Assembly: GCA_016218915.1 (NCBI GenBank)
Contig: JACRCQ010000016.1
Span: forward strand, 146,009 to 210,008
From: Deltaproteobacteria bacterium
Lineage (GTDB): Bacteria; Myxococcota_A; Polyangia; Polyangiales; Polyangiaceae
Direction of reading: 5' to 3'
DNA length: 64,000 bases
This document shows positions 54,871-63,903 of this stretch, one piece after another. The notes under the pieces are model-generated. The model ran no database searches, was not told where the DNA came from, and worked only from the letters and a program-made list of their open reading frames with translations. Position 1 is the first letter of the stretch. Each line of letters begins with the position of its first letter. The position numbers were made by a program, and so were the translations under genes.

Positions 54871-56040
54871 TCAGTGCGTTCCCTTCCAATCGGGGTGCTC
54901 GTGCAGTATCGGCATTCGGCTCGCGATCCACCGGAACATCACGACGCCGGCCATGACGAGGCTGAGCGACACCGCAATCTCCATGGGGTGCGGCCAGTAG
55001 CGGGCTTCCCACGGAAGCCTCCAGTTGAACGCGAACATCGCGACGTTCAATCGGTTCAAGACCACGCCGGCCACCGTGATCCCGGCAGCGATGCGCACGA
55101 GGGTCACGCGCCGCTCCCGGTACCCCACGAGCAGCAGGAAGCAGGGTAGAACGACGAAGCCGGCGATCTCGAAGAGGTACCAGAGACCGTAGCGCGTGCC
55201 CAGGTAGTGCCACTTGTCCTCCAGCGCGATGGCGAGGACCTTCGTGGAGAAGTAGACCGCGAGCGCGACCGCTGCCGCCTTTCCAAGTCCCAGGGTGATC
55301 GCATCGAACTGCGTCCTGGTGATCTCCACGCGCTCGTGGAAGACTCGATGCGAGATCGCCCCTTCCACGATCACCATCGAGAGGCCGACCGCAACAGCAG
55401 AGATGAAGAAGTGGACCGGCAAGTACGGCGAGTACCACAGCGGGTGCAGCTTGGTGGGAGTCGCCATGAACATGGCGCCCAGGGTCGACTGGTGCATCGT
55501 GGACAATATCAACCCGAGGATCGTGAGCGCGATTGTCATGGAGCCCACGACGGTGCGCAGCTTCTTCCACCCCAGCCACTCGAAGGCCGCCGGTGCACTC
55601 TCCAGCAACAAGGTCGTGAGGTAGAGCGCGACGCACAGGGCGACTTCGAACAGCGGAGACGTCCATCCGGGGCTGATGAGAAATGGGTAGGGCAGCCTCC
55701 AGGGGCGTCCCAGGTCTGCCAGAAGACCGACGACCACCAGGAAATACCCCAGGAACCCGGTGAGAATCGCCGGACGCACCACCGGTCGATACTCCTTCAT
55801 CCCGAACAGGTACACGCCGGAGGAGGTGACGAATCCACCCGCGGCCAGGGCGACTCCCGCCATGACATCGAAGCCGATCCACAGACCCCAGGGATTGTTG
55901 TTGTCGAGGTTCGTCGTGGCTGCGAGCCCCTTGACGAAGCGAACCGCGAAGATGATGCCGCCGATGACCAGGACCAACGTCGCAATCGCGTTGAATGGGC
56001 TCAGCAACCTGGCAGACTTCGTCTGGGCCGGGGCCGTCAT
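54871..56040 (-). CDS. NrfD-family membrane subunit (HmcC/DsrP-like)
   Basis: 389 residues with about ten transmembrane helices. NrfD/PsrC family features: NPWGLWIGFDVMAGVALAAGG, LLADLGRPWRLPYPF, STMHQSTLGAMFM, SPYLPVHFFISAVAVGLSM. NrfD-type subunits exchange electrons with quinones and, in some complexes, move protons. It follows the four-cluster ferredoxin gene with a 4-base overlap, as HmcB-HmcC and DsrO-DsrP pairs do. Confidence 0.92.
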   Translation of the reverse strand: MTAPAQTKSARLLSPFNAIATLVLVIGGIIFAVRFVKGLAATTNLDNNNPWGLWIGFDVMAGVALAAGGFVTSSGVYLFGMKEYRPVVRPAILTGFLGYFLVVVGLLADLGRPWRLPYPFLISPGWTSPLFEVALCVALYLTTLLLESAPAAFEWLGWKKLRTVVGSMTIALTILGLILSTMHQSTLGAMFMATPTKLHPLWYSPYLPVHFFISAVAVGLSMVIVEGAISHRVFHERVEITRTQFDAITLGLGKAAAVALAVYFSTKVLAIALEDKWHYLGTRYGLWYLFEIAGFVVLPCFLLLVGYRERRVTLVRIAAGITVAGVVLNRLNVAMFAFNWRLPWEARYWPHPMEIAVSLSLVMAGVVMFRWIASRMPILHEHPDWKGTH

Positions 56041-57098
56041 TTCGCGCCCTCCTTCTGCGCGGCAGCTTCTGCTTCCGCAAGTGCTTTCTTCACCGCCTGC
56101 GCGACCGCCGCGTCCTTCTGCTTCTCTGCCTTCTGCGCGGCCTCTGCGAGCTTGGTGCGCGTTTCCTCATTCGCTTTCGCCAGCGCCTCGCTCACCGCCG
56201 CCACCCGCTCCTGGTGGGCGACCTCTTCCTTTCGTTTGGAGAAGGCGTGCATTCCCATGAGCAATCCCGGATAGATCGTGATGACCAGCGGCACCACGGA
56301 CAAGTAGCTCGTGGCGATCTCGGGCAAAGGCGTCGTCGTAGCGTCGACCAGGTCGCCCAGCCCAAGCCTGGCGAAGTCCATTCCCGCCAGCACGAGCCAG
56401 CTGGACCCCCCAAACTCGTCCTCGCCGAGGATCCGATGGACGTACCGCCCGGGGTCCTTGCGGATACGGTCCCGCGCGACCTCCAGCAGCTCGCTTCGCT
56501 TTCCGAACAGGATCGCACCGGTCGGGCACGCATCCGCGCAGCCCGGGTTCTTCCCTTCCTTGATGCGCGCGTAGCACATCGTGCAACGCATCACACGCGG
56601 CTTGAGCGGGTCGTCGTACTCGTAGGCAAGCGCGTAGTAGGGACAAGCCGTCACGCAGTATCGGCATCCCATGCACACATCCGGATTGTAGAGAACCGGT
56701 CCTTCCGGAGTCTTCGTGAACGCCTTGACGAGACACACGGTCGCACAACAGGGCTCGTTGCAGTGCATGCACTGTTGCTTGCGGTAGACTCCGGGTCTTG
56801 CGCCCTCGGGTGCGACGTAGCGATTCACCACGGTGAGAGCCTTGTCCGTGGTCCGCCGCTCGTGAGCGAACACCGACGCGTCGCCAACCGCCGCTGTCGG
56901 TTTGGGAAGCCCGTTGACCTGGGCACATGCGTGCTCGCACGCGCGGCACCCAGCGCAAAGCGTGGTGTCGTGGAGCAGACCGAAACGTCCCGGATGACCG
57001 CTGAATCGCGTTGTCCCGGAGCCCTGCGCGGTCGGTGCCGCCAGCACCCCAGCCCCGGCAACCAGGCCGGTGAGCCATCCACGTCGCGATACGCTCAT
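56037..57098 (-). CDS. Tat-exported four-cluster ferredoxin (HmcB/DsrO-like)
   Basis: 353 residues from ATG 57098. Twin-arginine signal SRRGWLTGLVAG at residues 4-15. Four [4Fe-4S] sites: C48-51-54-58; C110-113-118-122; C142-145-148-152; C172-175-187-191. A C-terminal membrane anchor (SVVPLVITIYPGLLMGMH) and an Ala/Lys coiled tail follow, as in HmcB. It links the periplasmic cytochrome to the NrfD subunit. Both ends overlap neighbours by 4 bases. Confidence 0.93.
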   Translation of the reverse strand: MSVSRRGWLTGLVAGAGVLAAPTAQGSGTTRFSGHPGRFGLLHDTTLCAGCRACEHACAQVNGLPKPTAAVGDASVFAHERRTTDKALTVVNRYVAPEGARPGVYRKQQCMHCNEPCCATVCLVKAFTKTPEGPVLYNPDVCMGCRYCVTACPYYALAYEYDDPLKPRVMRCTMCYARIKEGKNPGCADACPTGAILFGKRSELLEVARDRIRKDPGRYVHRILGEDEFGGSSWLVLAGMDFARLGLGDLVDATTTPLPEIATSYLSVVPLVITIYPGLLMGMHAFSKRKEEVAHQERVAAVSEALAKANEETRTKLAEAAQKAEKQKDAAVAQAVKKALAEAEAAAQKEGAK

Positions 57099-58630
57099 CG
57101 CTTCTCCTCCGTTCCGACCCGTGCGTGGCAGTCCGTGCAGCCGACCTTCGCGATGCCCATCCTCTCGTGGCAGCCCATGCATTGCTGGTGGTAGGCCGAC
57201 CTCAGGCCGGGCTTGTCGCCTGTCTTCTCATCAAGGGCGTGGCACGAAGAGCATGGAGGCGGGCGCATGCCAGGGGGCGTGTGATGGTGGCAGCCGGCAC
57301 AGAGTGACTCGGTCGTACGGTGGAATCGCATCGCGAGCTTGCTCCTGCGCGCAATGCCGTCGAGCCGTGCCACGATCCTGCCGTGCTGCACCACAGCTGG
57401 CTTGTAGTCGTGGCTCATCAGCCCGATCGTGACGTTCTCCGGGAATGCCTCAGAGAACGAGGCGAGTGGTTGCAGCACCACCTCCTGTGTCGGCGGCCGG
57501 TCCGGCTCCTGGACCCCCGACGCAGGACCGTTGTGGCACACGCTGCACGAAGACTGGGACGGTTGCGCGCCCGGCCGGGCATGACAGCCCGCACAGTCCC
57601 CGGTTCGTGTCTTTGCCAGGTGGCAACCTACGCACGTCCGCTCCGAGTCGCCCTGATGGTACGCCCGCTCCAGCCCAACGTAGCCGCCCTCCGGCTTGCC
57701 GGTTGGAGGGTGACAGGTCTCGCAAGCGGCGAGCTTGTGATGATGACAGCTCGAGCACGAGGCAGCGAGCGGCTCGTGCGCTGCGTGGTCGAATCCAACC
57801 GCCGGGAACTCCGCGTCCAGTGCTTTGATCCACGCGCTGTCCTTCTGCCCGCGCTCCATGCGTTGTACGGACTTCAGCTTCGCAATGCCGCTGATGCTGG
57901 AGGGCTCGTGGCACCCGACGCATTGAACGGGGCCCCTGCTCAATCTCTTCTGGAGGCGCTCCAGGTGGCATCCGACGCACGTCGTGTGAACCGCGTGGCG
58001 CAGGGAAAGCTTCTTGCCGTCGTCCGCACCGCCGTGGCAGTACGCACAGGCGCTCTCTTCCCCCTTCCTGTAGACGAGCTTCTGCTGCCCTTCGTCGAAG
58101 ACGTGGTGGCAGGTGTTGCAGTCGAATCCCGGCGTCGAGGCGTGACGTTGGTGAAGGGAAGCGTCGAAGGACACCGACGTGCGTGCAACCGGCAGGGACT
58201 GCCGTGCTACATGGCAGTCACCGCAGGTCTGCGGGCCGGCCTTCGCGCGACGCCTGGCCCGCTCCTGATGGCATCCCGTGCACTTGTGGTGATAGGAATC
58301 CATGAGCTCGTCGCGGCTCGCGTTCTTGGGGAGGGTGAGGAACGGGCCGAGAATCGCGCCGGTGCCCCCTTTGTCGTGGCAGACTGCGCACCCCTCGGAT
58401 TCCAGGGCATCGGTGTGCAGCGCATGGTCGAACCGCGTTGCAGGACGCTGCAGCGGGCCTGCGGAATCAGGCAGGCGCAGCTCCAGCGTGGAGGCACCCG
58501 GCGGCTGCGTTTGCTTGTCCGGATCGCCGCCGCAGCCGGTCGTGGTCGCGAGGACCATGAGCAGCGAGCTGAACGCAACCATCAGCATCGGAGAGATTCT
58601 GGAACCCATGGCTGGCGTACCCTCATTCAT
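57095..58630 (-). CDS. 16-haem cytochrome c lipoprotein (HmcA-like)
   Basis: 511 residues starting at the ATG overlapping the upstream stop; an alternative start at 58609 gives a tighter signal. Lipobox ATTTGC (Cys33). The mature part holds exactly sixteen CxxCH motifs: CAVCH, CTGCH, CGDCH, CNTCH, CAYCH, CVGCH, CVGCH, CSSCH, CETCH, CVGCH, CAGCH, CSVCH, CAGCH, CSSCH, CMGCH, CTDCH. HmcA of Desulfovibrio has sixteen haems at similar length (about 545). It should carry electrons in the periplasm to or from the membrane complex. Confidence 0.93.
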   Translation of the reverse strand: MNEGTPAMGSRISPMLMVAFSSLLMVLATTTGCGGDPDKQTQPPGASTLELRLPDSAGPLQRPATRFDHALHTDALESEGCAVCHDKGGTGAILGPFLTLPKNASRDELMDSYHHKCTGCHQERARRRAKAGPQTCGDCHVARQSLPVARTSVSFDASLHQRHASTPGFDCNTCHHVFDEGQQKLVYRKGEESACAYCHGGADDGKKLSLRHAVHTTCVGCHLERLQKRLSRGPVQCVGCHEPSSISGIAKLKSVQRMERGQKDSAWIKALDAEFPAVGFDHAAHEPLAASCSSCHHHKLAACETCHPPTGKPEGGYVGLERAYHQGDSERTCVGCHLAKTRTGDCAGCHARPGAQPSQSSCSVCHNGPASGVQEPDRPPTQEVVLQPLASFSEAFPENVTIGLMSHDYKPAVVQHGRIVARLDGIARRSKLAMRFHRTTESLCAGCHHHTPPGMRPPPCSSCHALDEKTGDKPGLRSAYHQQCMGCHERMGIAKVGCTDCHARVGTEEKR

Positions 58631-59946
58631 GAACCGGGCATCTCGATGCACTTGACGAGCAGCTCGTTGACGAACTTCGTGTGCATGCCGAGCTTGTAGT
58701 GGCCAATGATGTCCTCGATGCCGCTGTGACAGTTGTGGCAAGGGGTGATGACCGTGTGAGCCTTGGTGGCAGCGAGCTGCTCGGCCTTGACGCGAATGCT
58801 CTTGAGCCGCGAGAGCTTCCAGGGAGGTCCGCAGTTGATGACGCCTCCGCCGGCCGCACAGCAGAAGTTGTGCTCGTCGCGGGGATCCATGTCGCGAAAG
58901 TCCTCGCACAGGGCTCGGACGACGTACCGGAGCTTGTCGTGCAGCCCTCGTCCGCGAACGATGTTGCACGGGTCCTGCAACGTCACCGGCTCCGTGATCT
59001 TCCTGGCGATCTTCAACCGTCCCGTGGAAAGGAGCTCGTAGTAGAACTCGACGGCGTGGACCATGGGGATCGGTGGGCCTCTCCATCCCAGCCACTTGGG
59101 ACCGTCGTAGACCGCGCCACGAAACGCGTGCCCGCACTCCCCCATCACCACGCGCTTGACTCTCAATTGGACTGCGCGCTCCCAATGGGCACGCTCCACG
59201 CGCCCCATGATCTCGTAGTCGCCGGAGAACATCGCCATGTTGCTGTTGTCCCAGCCGTCCGCGCTCGGCATGGTCCAGTCGACCTTCGCCGCCTTCATCA
59301 GGATCGCCATGTTTCCAATCAGCTGGGCCAGAATCTTCGCCTCAGGCGCGATGACCGAATACATGACGTCCGCGCCTTCCTTGTCGAGCGGGATGAGCGC
59401 CCCAGGAAGCTCCGCGCAGGCCTCCTCCTCCTGCCACATGAGGGCATCGATCCAGTCGTCTTGCTGGATCCACATCTGGTTCGACGCCACGGAGTGAGCG
59501 TTGGTCGTGTCCTGCATGTACTGCGGCACGATGCCCAGCAGGGCGCAGATGCGCCGGACGGTCGAAAGCAGGTATGCGATGTCGATTCCGAAAGGGCAAT
59601 ACATGCTGCATCGCCGGCACGTTCCGCACTCCGTGAAGGCGATGCGTGCTGCGTTCCGCAAGAACGGTCCGTCCACGCGGCCGTTGCGCCGGGTCATCTC
59701 CCAGAGCGTGGCCTTGACCTTGGCGACGGGCGAGTAGTCAGGGTCCTTGTCGCGAGAGAGATACGTGTGGCAGGCTTCGGCGCACAGACCGCAGCGCACG
59801 CAGGTTTCGACGTAGACCTGCAGCCGGGCGCCGCTCTCCTTGTCGAGCACCCGCCTGATCACGGACTCGATGCGCTCTGGCGTCAGCTTGCCGATCGAGT
59901 CGTCGATTCCCTTGTCGACAATCGCCATGTCCACTGCGTCAGCCAT
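58627..59946 (-). CDS. CCG-domain iron-sulfur subunit (HmcF/TmcB/DsrK-like)
   Basis: 439 residues, start at ATG 59946 with GGAAGG upstream. Two [4Fe-4S] motifs in the N-terminal domain (C49-52-55-59 and C107-110-113-117) and C-terminal CCG cysteines (VMGECGHAF; HNFCCAAGGG and CHNCH) as in heterodisulfide reductase HdrD. It should face the cytoplasm and exchange electrons with a disulfide or similar acceptor. The stop overlaps the cytochrome start by 4 bases. Confidence 0.93.
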   Translation of the reverse strand: MADAVDMAIVDKGIDDSIGKLTPERIESVIRRVLDKESGARLQVYVETCVRCGLCAEACHTYLSRDKDPDYSPVAKVKATLWEMTRRNGRVDGPFLRNAARIAFTECGTCRRCSMYCPFGIDIAYLLSTVRRICALLGIVPQYMQDTTNAHSVASNQMWIQQDDWIDALMWQEEEACAELPGALIPLDKEGADVMYSVIAPEAKILAQLIGNMAILMKAAKVDWTMPSADGWDNSNMAMFSGDYEIMGRVERAHWERAVQLRVKRVVMGECGHAFRGAVYDGPKWLGWRGPPIPMVHAVEFYYELLSTGRLKIARKITEPVTLQDPCNIVRGRGLHDKLRYVVRALCEDFRDMDPRDEHNFCCAAGGGVINCGPPWKLSRLKSIRVKAEQLAATKAHTVITPCHNCHSGIEDIIGHYKLGMHTKFVNELLVKCIEMPGS

Positions 59947-59989
59947 GCTCGGTTCCCTTCCAATTCCCCTGCGGATGCCGTCCGCGGCT

Positions 59990-60646
59990 TCACCAGTCAC
60001 GGGCCCTACGTATCGCCCCGAACTCGCTCCCCATGTAGGCCCGCGAGAACACGAACCAGAGCATGTGGGACAACCGTGTAAACGGAATGGCTGCCAGCCA
60101 CAACGCGCCAGCGACGATGTGGATCGTGATCATCGTGCTGTAAGGGATCGAGGATCGAAACCACTGCATGCGGGCGACGAACCCGGTCAGGAACGGCGAG
60201 ATCACGAGGAGAACCAGCAAGAAATCCGATACGGCGGTGACCTTGCGCACCTCCGGCGCCGCGATGCGCCGTAGCAGGAAGAAGACCCCTCCCGCGATCA
60301 CCACCAGCGTCGTTGCGTCCGCGACCACTGGCGGGAGGCTCCACCACCGCAGCCCCCAGGCCGTCTTCCAAAGCACCGCATGCCCCATGAGCAGCAGCGG
60401 TGTCGCCAGCAGGCAGATGTGGAAGGCAAAAGAGACCACGGTGAACAGGGGCCTCATTCGCATGTTCCGGCTGTTGAAGGGGATGACCCAATGCAGGATG
60501 GAGCGCGCACCGTACTTCGCGTCCAGAGTCGGGAGCACGGTCTTCTCCCGGGCCGCGAGCCGCGCCATGGAAACGAGCCTGTACGAGAGCCCCGCGAAGA
60601 GCGCGATGAACGCAGTCCAGACCAGCGGAACGTGGTACGGGTACAT
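59990..60646 (-). CDS. Cytochrome b-like membrane subunit (HmcE/TmcC/DsrM-like)
   Basis: 218 residues with five membrane helices and histidines for two haems b (ATPLLLMGHAVLW, ITIHIVAGALWLAA, SHMLWFVFSRAYM). The NarI/DsrM-type fold is expected. It pairs with the CCG subunit, as TmcC-TmcB and DsrM-DsrK do. 15 bases separate it from the TmcD-like gene and 43 from the CCG gene. Confidence 0.88.
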   Translation of the reverse strand: MYPYHVPLVWTAFIALFAGLSYRLVSMARLAAREKTVLPTLDAKYGARSILHWVIPFNSRNMRMRPLFTVVSFAFHICLLATPLLLMGHAVLWKTAWGLRWWSLPPVVADATTLVVIAGGVFFLLRRIAAPEVRKVTAVSDFLLVLLVISPFLTGFVARMQWFRSSIPYSTMITIHIVAGALWLAAIPFTRLSHMLWFVFSRAYMGSEFGAIRRARDW

Positions 60647-60661
60647 GGTGGTGTTCCTCGT

Positions 60662-61918
60662 TCAGCCAATGACCTCTTGCACGGGCAGCACCTGGCGATG
60701 GTACCGCCCGTCGTCGATGCCCCTGACCAGCAGCTTCTTGCCGTCGGAGCTGAACACCGGATCCCAAAGCCGATCGAACCGGGGGCGCCACACAACGCCA
60801 TTGACCGCGAGCGCGTGACGTCCGCCGGTTTCGACACGAGCCGCGACGGCCGATCCGTCAGGGCTCAAGACCGGTTCCCAGGCCATGTCGAACACTGCAG
60901 GCCACACTGCACCGTCCACCGCAACGGACCATTGGGCGTCGGTGCGAATCGTCGCAGCGACGTGATGACCGTCTGCGGAAAACACGGGCGCAGCTACCAG
61001 GTTTCCGAAGGTGAGCTTCCAGGGGACATCGTCGACTGCCACCGTCCAACGACCGTAGGACGTTGCAACGACGGCTGCCACGCGCCGGCCGTCTGGGCTC
61101 AAGCGCTGGTTCCAGAGCTGGACGTACTTGCGATTCCAGATCGGCTTGCCGTTCTCCGCGAGCGTCCAGCCACCGTCTACGCGAATGGGTACCAGGAGGT
61201 CCGCGCGGTCCGGTCGGAAGGTGGGCTCCCATATGCAGCCGAACCTGCTTTCCCAAGGAGTTCCGTCGACGGCAGCCGTATACTCGAACAAGTCGAGCCT
61301 GACCTGCGCGGCTACATGCTCGCGGTTTGCGCTGAATCTTGGAGTGTAGGCGTTGAGGAACTTCCGATCCCAAGCCTTTCCGTCGACGGCAATGCTCCAG
61401 GTGCCCTGGAGGAACTTGAAGATGTCCGCCTCGGGTAACGCCTCGACCTGGACCGTCGCCGCGGCGCTCTGACCGTCATCGCTCATGGCGAAGTCGCGGC
61501 AGGAAAGGAAGCTCTGCTCCCAGGGTGTTCCGTCGATTGCGACCGAATAGCGCATGTCCCGCTTGAATTGGACGCCGATGCTTCCGCTTGGGGAGAACTT
61601 CGTATTCCACGCGTAGTCGAACTGCTCCTCCCATACCTGACCGTCGACGAGCACGCTCCATTGGTCATTGCGGCGAACGAGCGCCGTCAGGCGTCCGTCG
61701 GGGGAGTATCGAAGATGCCATGCCTTCTCGTACTCCTGCGGCTCGAGCTGCCCATTCACCCGGATATGATGCGTATCGCCGTTCTGGACCGCAGCCGCGA
61801 GGCGCTCGCCGTCGGGGCTCACTGCGAGCTCACGGACGACGAAGTCGGGGCCTGCATCGTTGACGTCGGCGACGAGCTTGCGTCCCGGCGACCAGTCCCA
61901 GTTGCTAGGGTTGACCAT
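60662..61918 (-). CDS. TmcD-like tryptophan-rich propeller protein
   Basis: 418 residues, start ATG 61918. Eight or nine repeats of about 45 residues with the pattern W-S-V/I-A-V-D-G-x-x-W (WSVLVDGQVWEEQF, YSVAIDGTPWEQSF, WSIAVDGKAWDRKF, WTVAVDDVPWKLTF). No signal, so cytoplasmic. The tmc operon of Desulfovibrio also codes for a cytoplasmic Trp-rich protein, TmcD; the match is by architecture and context. It may scaffold or regulate the cytoplasmic module. Confidence 0.75.
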   Translation of the reverse strand: MVNPSNWDWSPGRKLVADVNDAGPDFVVRELAVSPDGERLAAAVQNGDTHHIRVNGQLEPQEYEKAWHLRYSPDGRLTALVRRNDQWSVLVDGQVWEEQFDYAWNTKFSPSGSIGVQFKRDMRYSVAIDGTPWEQSFLSCRDFAMSDDGQSAAATVQVEALPEADIFKFLQGTWSIAVDGKAWDRKFLNAYTPRFSANREHVAAQVRLDLFEYTAAVDGTPWESRFGCIWEPTFRPDRADLLVPIRVDGGWTLAENGKPIWNRKYVQLWNQRLSPDGRRVAAVVATSYGRWTVAVDDVPWKLTFGNLVAAPVFSADGHHVAATIRTDAQWSVAVDGAVWPAVFDMAWEPVLSPDGSAVAARVETGGRHALAVNGVVWRPRFDRLWDPVFSSDGKKLLVRGIDDGRYHRQVLPVQEVIG

Positions 61919-62061
61919 GGTACCCAATATCCTCGGGATGCTCGATCATGAGACTCATTCGTAGGTGCCAGATCTGCGCAGTCCGCGTGGCTCCACGGAG
62001 GGGGTGGGGTGCCGATGCCGCTGCGCGCGGAAAGGGTCGCTGGGGGGTGTCTGCGGAGCTG

Positions 62062-62583
62062 TCACGGCCGGTCATCGAGGAACTCCGTGCACACGGCTTG
62101 AAAGAGGCAGTCCTCGCAGGACGGGGCATGGAGGGTGCCGCCAGGCAGCAGCGGGCGCACCTCGTGGCAGCGGACGGCGCCGGAGCGGCGCACAGGGCAC
62201 TCGATGCAAGCGGCGGCCATTCCACGGGGCCACCCGGGGCGATCGGCCAATCGCGCGCTCCAGAATTCGTGACACGCGGGCGAGTGTCCTGTCTCGCAGT
62301 CCAGCAGGTCTGTGCGCATGCCGTGCGAGAGCATGAAGGCGCGCAAGTCGTCATGACGGATTCGATACTGACCTCCAGCGGTGCGCTGGGCCGTGAGTCG
62401 GCCCGCGCTGATCCAGTTCACGATAGTCTCTGCGGTGACCAGGCAGAAACGTGCGGCGCGTCCTGTGGAGAGTGCGCCAGCATTCGGGCTGCTGTGTCTG
62501 CCTGCGCCGCCGGCTTGCCTTTGCGTCGGATTCTCCGAACGCCGTATCGGTCGTTTCGGCCTTTTGGTGGTTGTTGGCGACAC
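62062..62583 (-). CDS. Cysteine-rich HTH regulator
   Basis: 173 residues from GTG 62583. A MerR/excisionase-type HTH at about 40-85 (STGRAARFCLVTAETIVNWIS, GQYRIRHDDLRAFM) is fused to a C-terminal region with eight cysteines (C96, C104, C126, C129, C139, C156, C159, C165). The arrangement suggests a metal or iron-sulfur cluster that could gate DNA binding. It heads the redox operon, 143 bases before the TmcD-like start. The start is uncertain because no ATG is available. Confidence 0.7.
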   Translation of the reverse strand: MSPTTTKRPKRPIRRSENPTQRQAGGAGRHSSPNAGALSTGRAARFCLVTAETIVNWISAGRLTAQRTAGGQYRIRHDDLRAFMLSHGMRTDLLDCETGHSPACHEFWSARLADRPGWPRGMAAACIECPVRRSGAVRCHEVRPLLPGGTLHAPSCEDCLFQAVCTEFLDDRP

Positions 62584-62594
62584 GGCCGTGGCTG

Positions 62595-62610
62595 AGCAGG
62601 AAGCATGCCA
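62595..62610 (-). promoter_or_regulatory. Candidate sigma-54 promoter of the redox operon
   Basis: On the minus strand TGGCATGCTTCCTGCT has GG-N10-GC exactly spaced and matches TGGCACR-N4-TTGCW at all but two positions. Transcription would start near 62584, right at the GTG of the HTH gene, so either the mRNA is nearly leaderless or the match is accidental. A sigma-54 activator is encoded at the distal end. Confidence 0.4.
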
Positions 62611-62685
62611 CCCGGGCTGGGCACTGAATCAACCCTGAATGCTGCGCAATTGAAGCTGTCCTTGCGTCTCCACGCCCCGTCGGAC

Positions 62686-62735
62686 TTGTAGCGTTGTAGC
62701 GCGACAGTGCTGCTTGTGTAGCAGTGTGCGCTACA
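62686..62735. promoter_or_regulatory. Tandem TTGTAGCG boxes and hairpin
   Basis: TTGTAGCG occurs twice back to back (62686-62693, 62694-62701). TGTAGCGC at 62695-62702 pairs with GCGCTACA at 62728-62735 and the inner TGCT/AGCA continues the stem, with one bulge and one mismatch. This is about 110 bases upstream of the HTH gene and could be its own operator. Confidence 0.55.
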
Positions 62736-62949
62736 GCAGATGCGCCGTCCGCGGCGGCGCCCTCCACCGCAGCCTGCCGGCCATGTCCAAGGCGGCGGTC
62801 GCTGCTACCATCGATATCGTGACAGCGAGACGCGCGCGTACATACAGCACCTGCACCAGTCCAATCGGAGACTGCTGACCCCGAGCGAGAGAGCCAGCAC
62901 CTCAGCCATGGGCTGTGCCTCGCCCCGCACGCCGTGGTAAGCTCCGAGG

Positions 62950-63864
62950 GTGTCGAAGATGCGAAGGTGTTGCTGGGTTGGTGCCGTCTTCGCCGGGGTC
63001 GTGGGCAATGGTGCGGGCTGCGATAGCTCTCGATACAGCGTCGAGACCCAGGCAGATGCCGGCACCGAGGCCAGCGGTGCCGCTGACGGCGCCGGCCTGG
63101 ATTCGGGATACGTCGACACCCCGTTGGATGGTTCTGGGGGCGGCAGCGGATCGGACGCAGCCCCGGACGAGGAGCACGGAGGGGATTTCAGGTTCGGGCT
63201 GCCCTGTGACGAAGATTCCGAGTGCTACCCTGGCGTGTGCCTGGCTGCCACTTCGGTCAGTCTCTTCGGCGGAGGCCCGGCGCGAGGCATGTGCACAATC
63301 GAGTGCTCGACGAACCCCGGCGCTTGTGAAGCCGCTAGTCCCTCGTTCGCTTGCGTGGAGACCGGGCCCTCGACGGGCGGGACTGCAGCGGCATTCTGCT
63401 TCATGAGCTGCGTGCAGGGACCTCCCTACCAGCAAGACTTCGACGCAAAGAAGTGCCACGGCAGACACGACATGGCTTGCACGTATCTCGGCGAGGGGGC
63501 AGGCGTGGCGACTGCGGTCTGCCTGCCGACCTGTCGCAATGACTCCGATTGTCCGTCTCCCCGCAAGTGCGACCCGCGGAGCCGAGTCTGCGTCGACTTC
63601 CCCCATGACGGTCTTCCGATCGGCGCGAGCTGCGGCGTGCAGACATCAGTCGATGCTGGGGCGGAATGTGCGGGCGTGTGTCTCAGTCCCTCGAACCAGC
63701 AGGACGCAGATGCGATGGGACTCCTGAATCTCGGGAGCTTCTGTTCCGAGCGGTGTGTGCTTGGAGACCTTGAGAGCTGCGGGTATCCTGAGACCCCCCA
63801 CCGAGGCGTCTGCTTGGTTGCCACGCCGGTCTCAGGCCCAGGCGACGAGGCGTTCTGTGCATAG
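62950..63864 (+). CDS. Cysteine-rich lipoprotein
   Basis: 304 residues (GTG 62950; ATG 62959 is in the same frame and equally good). Lipobox GNGAGC followed by an Asp/Gly/Ala linker. The mature protein has many cysteine pairs (CDEDSECYPGVC, CTIECSTNPGAC, CRNDSDCPSPRKC, CSERC), a common myxobacterial surface-protein style. No family. Divergent from the redox operon. Confidence 0.7.
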   Translation: MSKMRRCCWVGAVFAGVVGNGAGCDSSRYSVETQADAGTEASGAADGAGLDSGYVDTPLDGSGGGSGSDAAPDEEHGGDFRFGLPCDEDSECYPGVCLAATSVSLFGGGPARGMCTIECSTNPGACEAASPSFACVETGPSTGGTAAAFCFMSCVQGPPYQQDFDAKKCHGRHDMACTYLGEGAGVATAVCLPTCRNDSDCPSPRKCDPRSRVCVDFPHDGLPIGASCGVQTSVDAGAECAGVCLSPSNQQDADAMGLLNLGSFCSERCVLGDLESCGYPETPHRGVCLVATPVSGPGDEAFCA

Positions 63865-63866
63865 CG

Positions 63867-63903
63867 CGGGCTTCGCCCGCAACCGAACGGGGGCCAGCCC
63901 CCG
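63867..63903 (+). terminator. Tandem GC-rich hairpins after lipoprotein gene
   Basis: GCGGGC-ttc-GCCCGC (63867-63881) and GGGGGC-ca-GCCCCC (63890-63903) just after the stop. They have no U-tract, so termination may be of the T-less type. Confidence 0.5.

Larger units (their letters stand above)
62584..62949. other. 366-bp divergent regulatory region
   Basis: Divergent region between the redox operon and the lipoprotein at 62950. It carries a sigma-54-like element, a 41-base hairpin and repeated TTGTAGCG boxes, detailed separately. No gene. Confidence 0.6.

Noticed and set aside
61919..61990. TGGCAC element upstream of the TmcD-like gene as a second sigma-54 promoter
   Set aside because: The -24 half matches but no GC lies 10 bases after the GG, so the -12 half fails.
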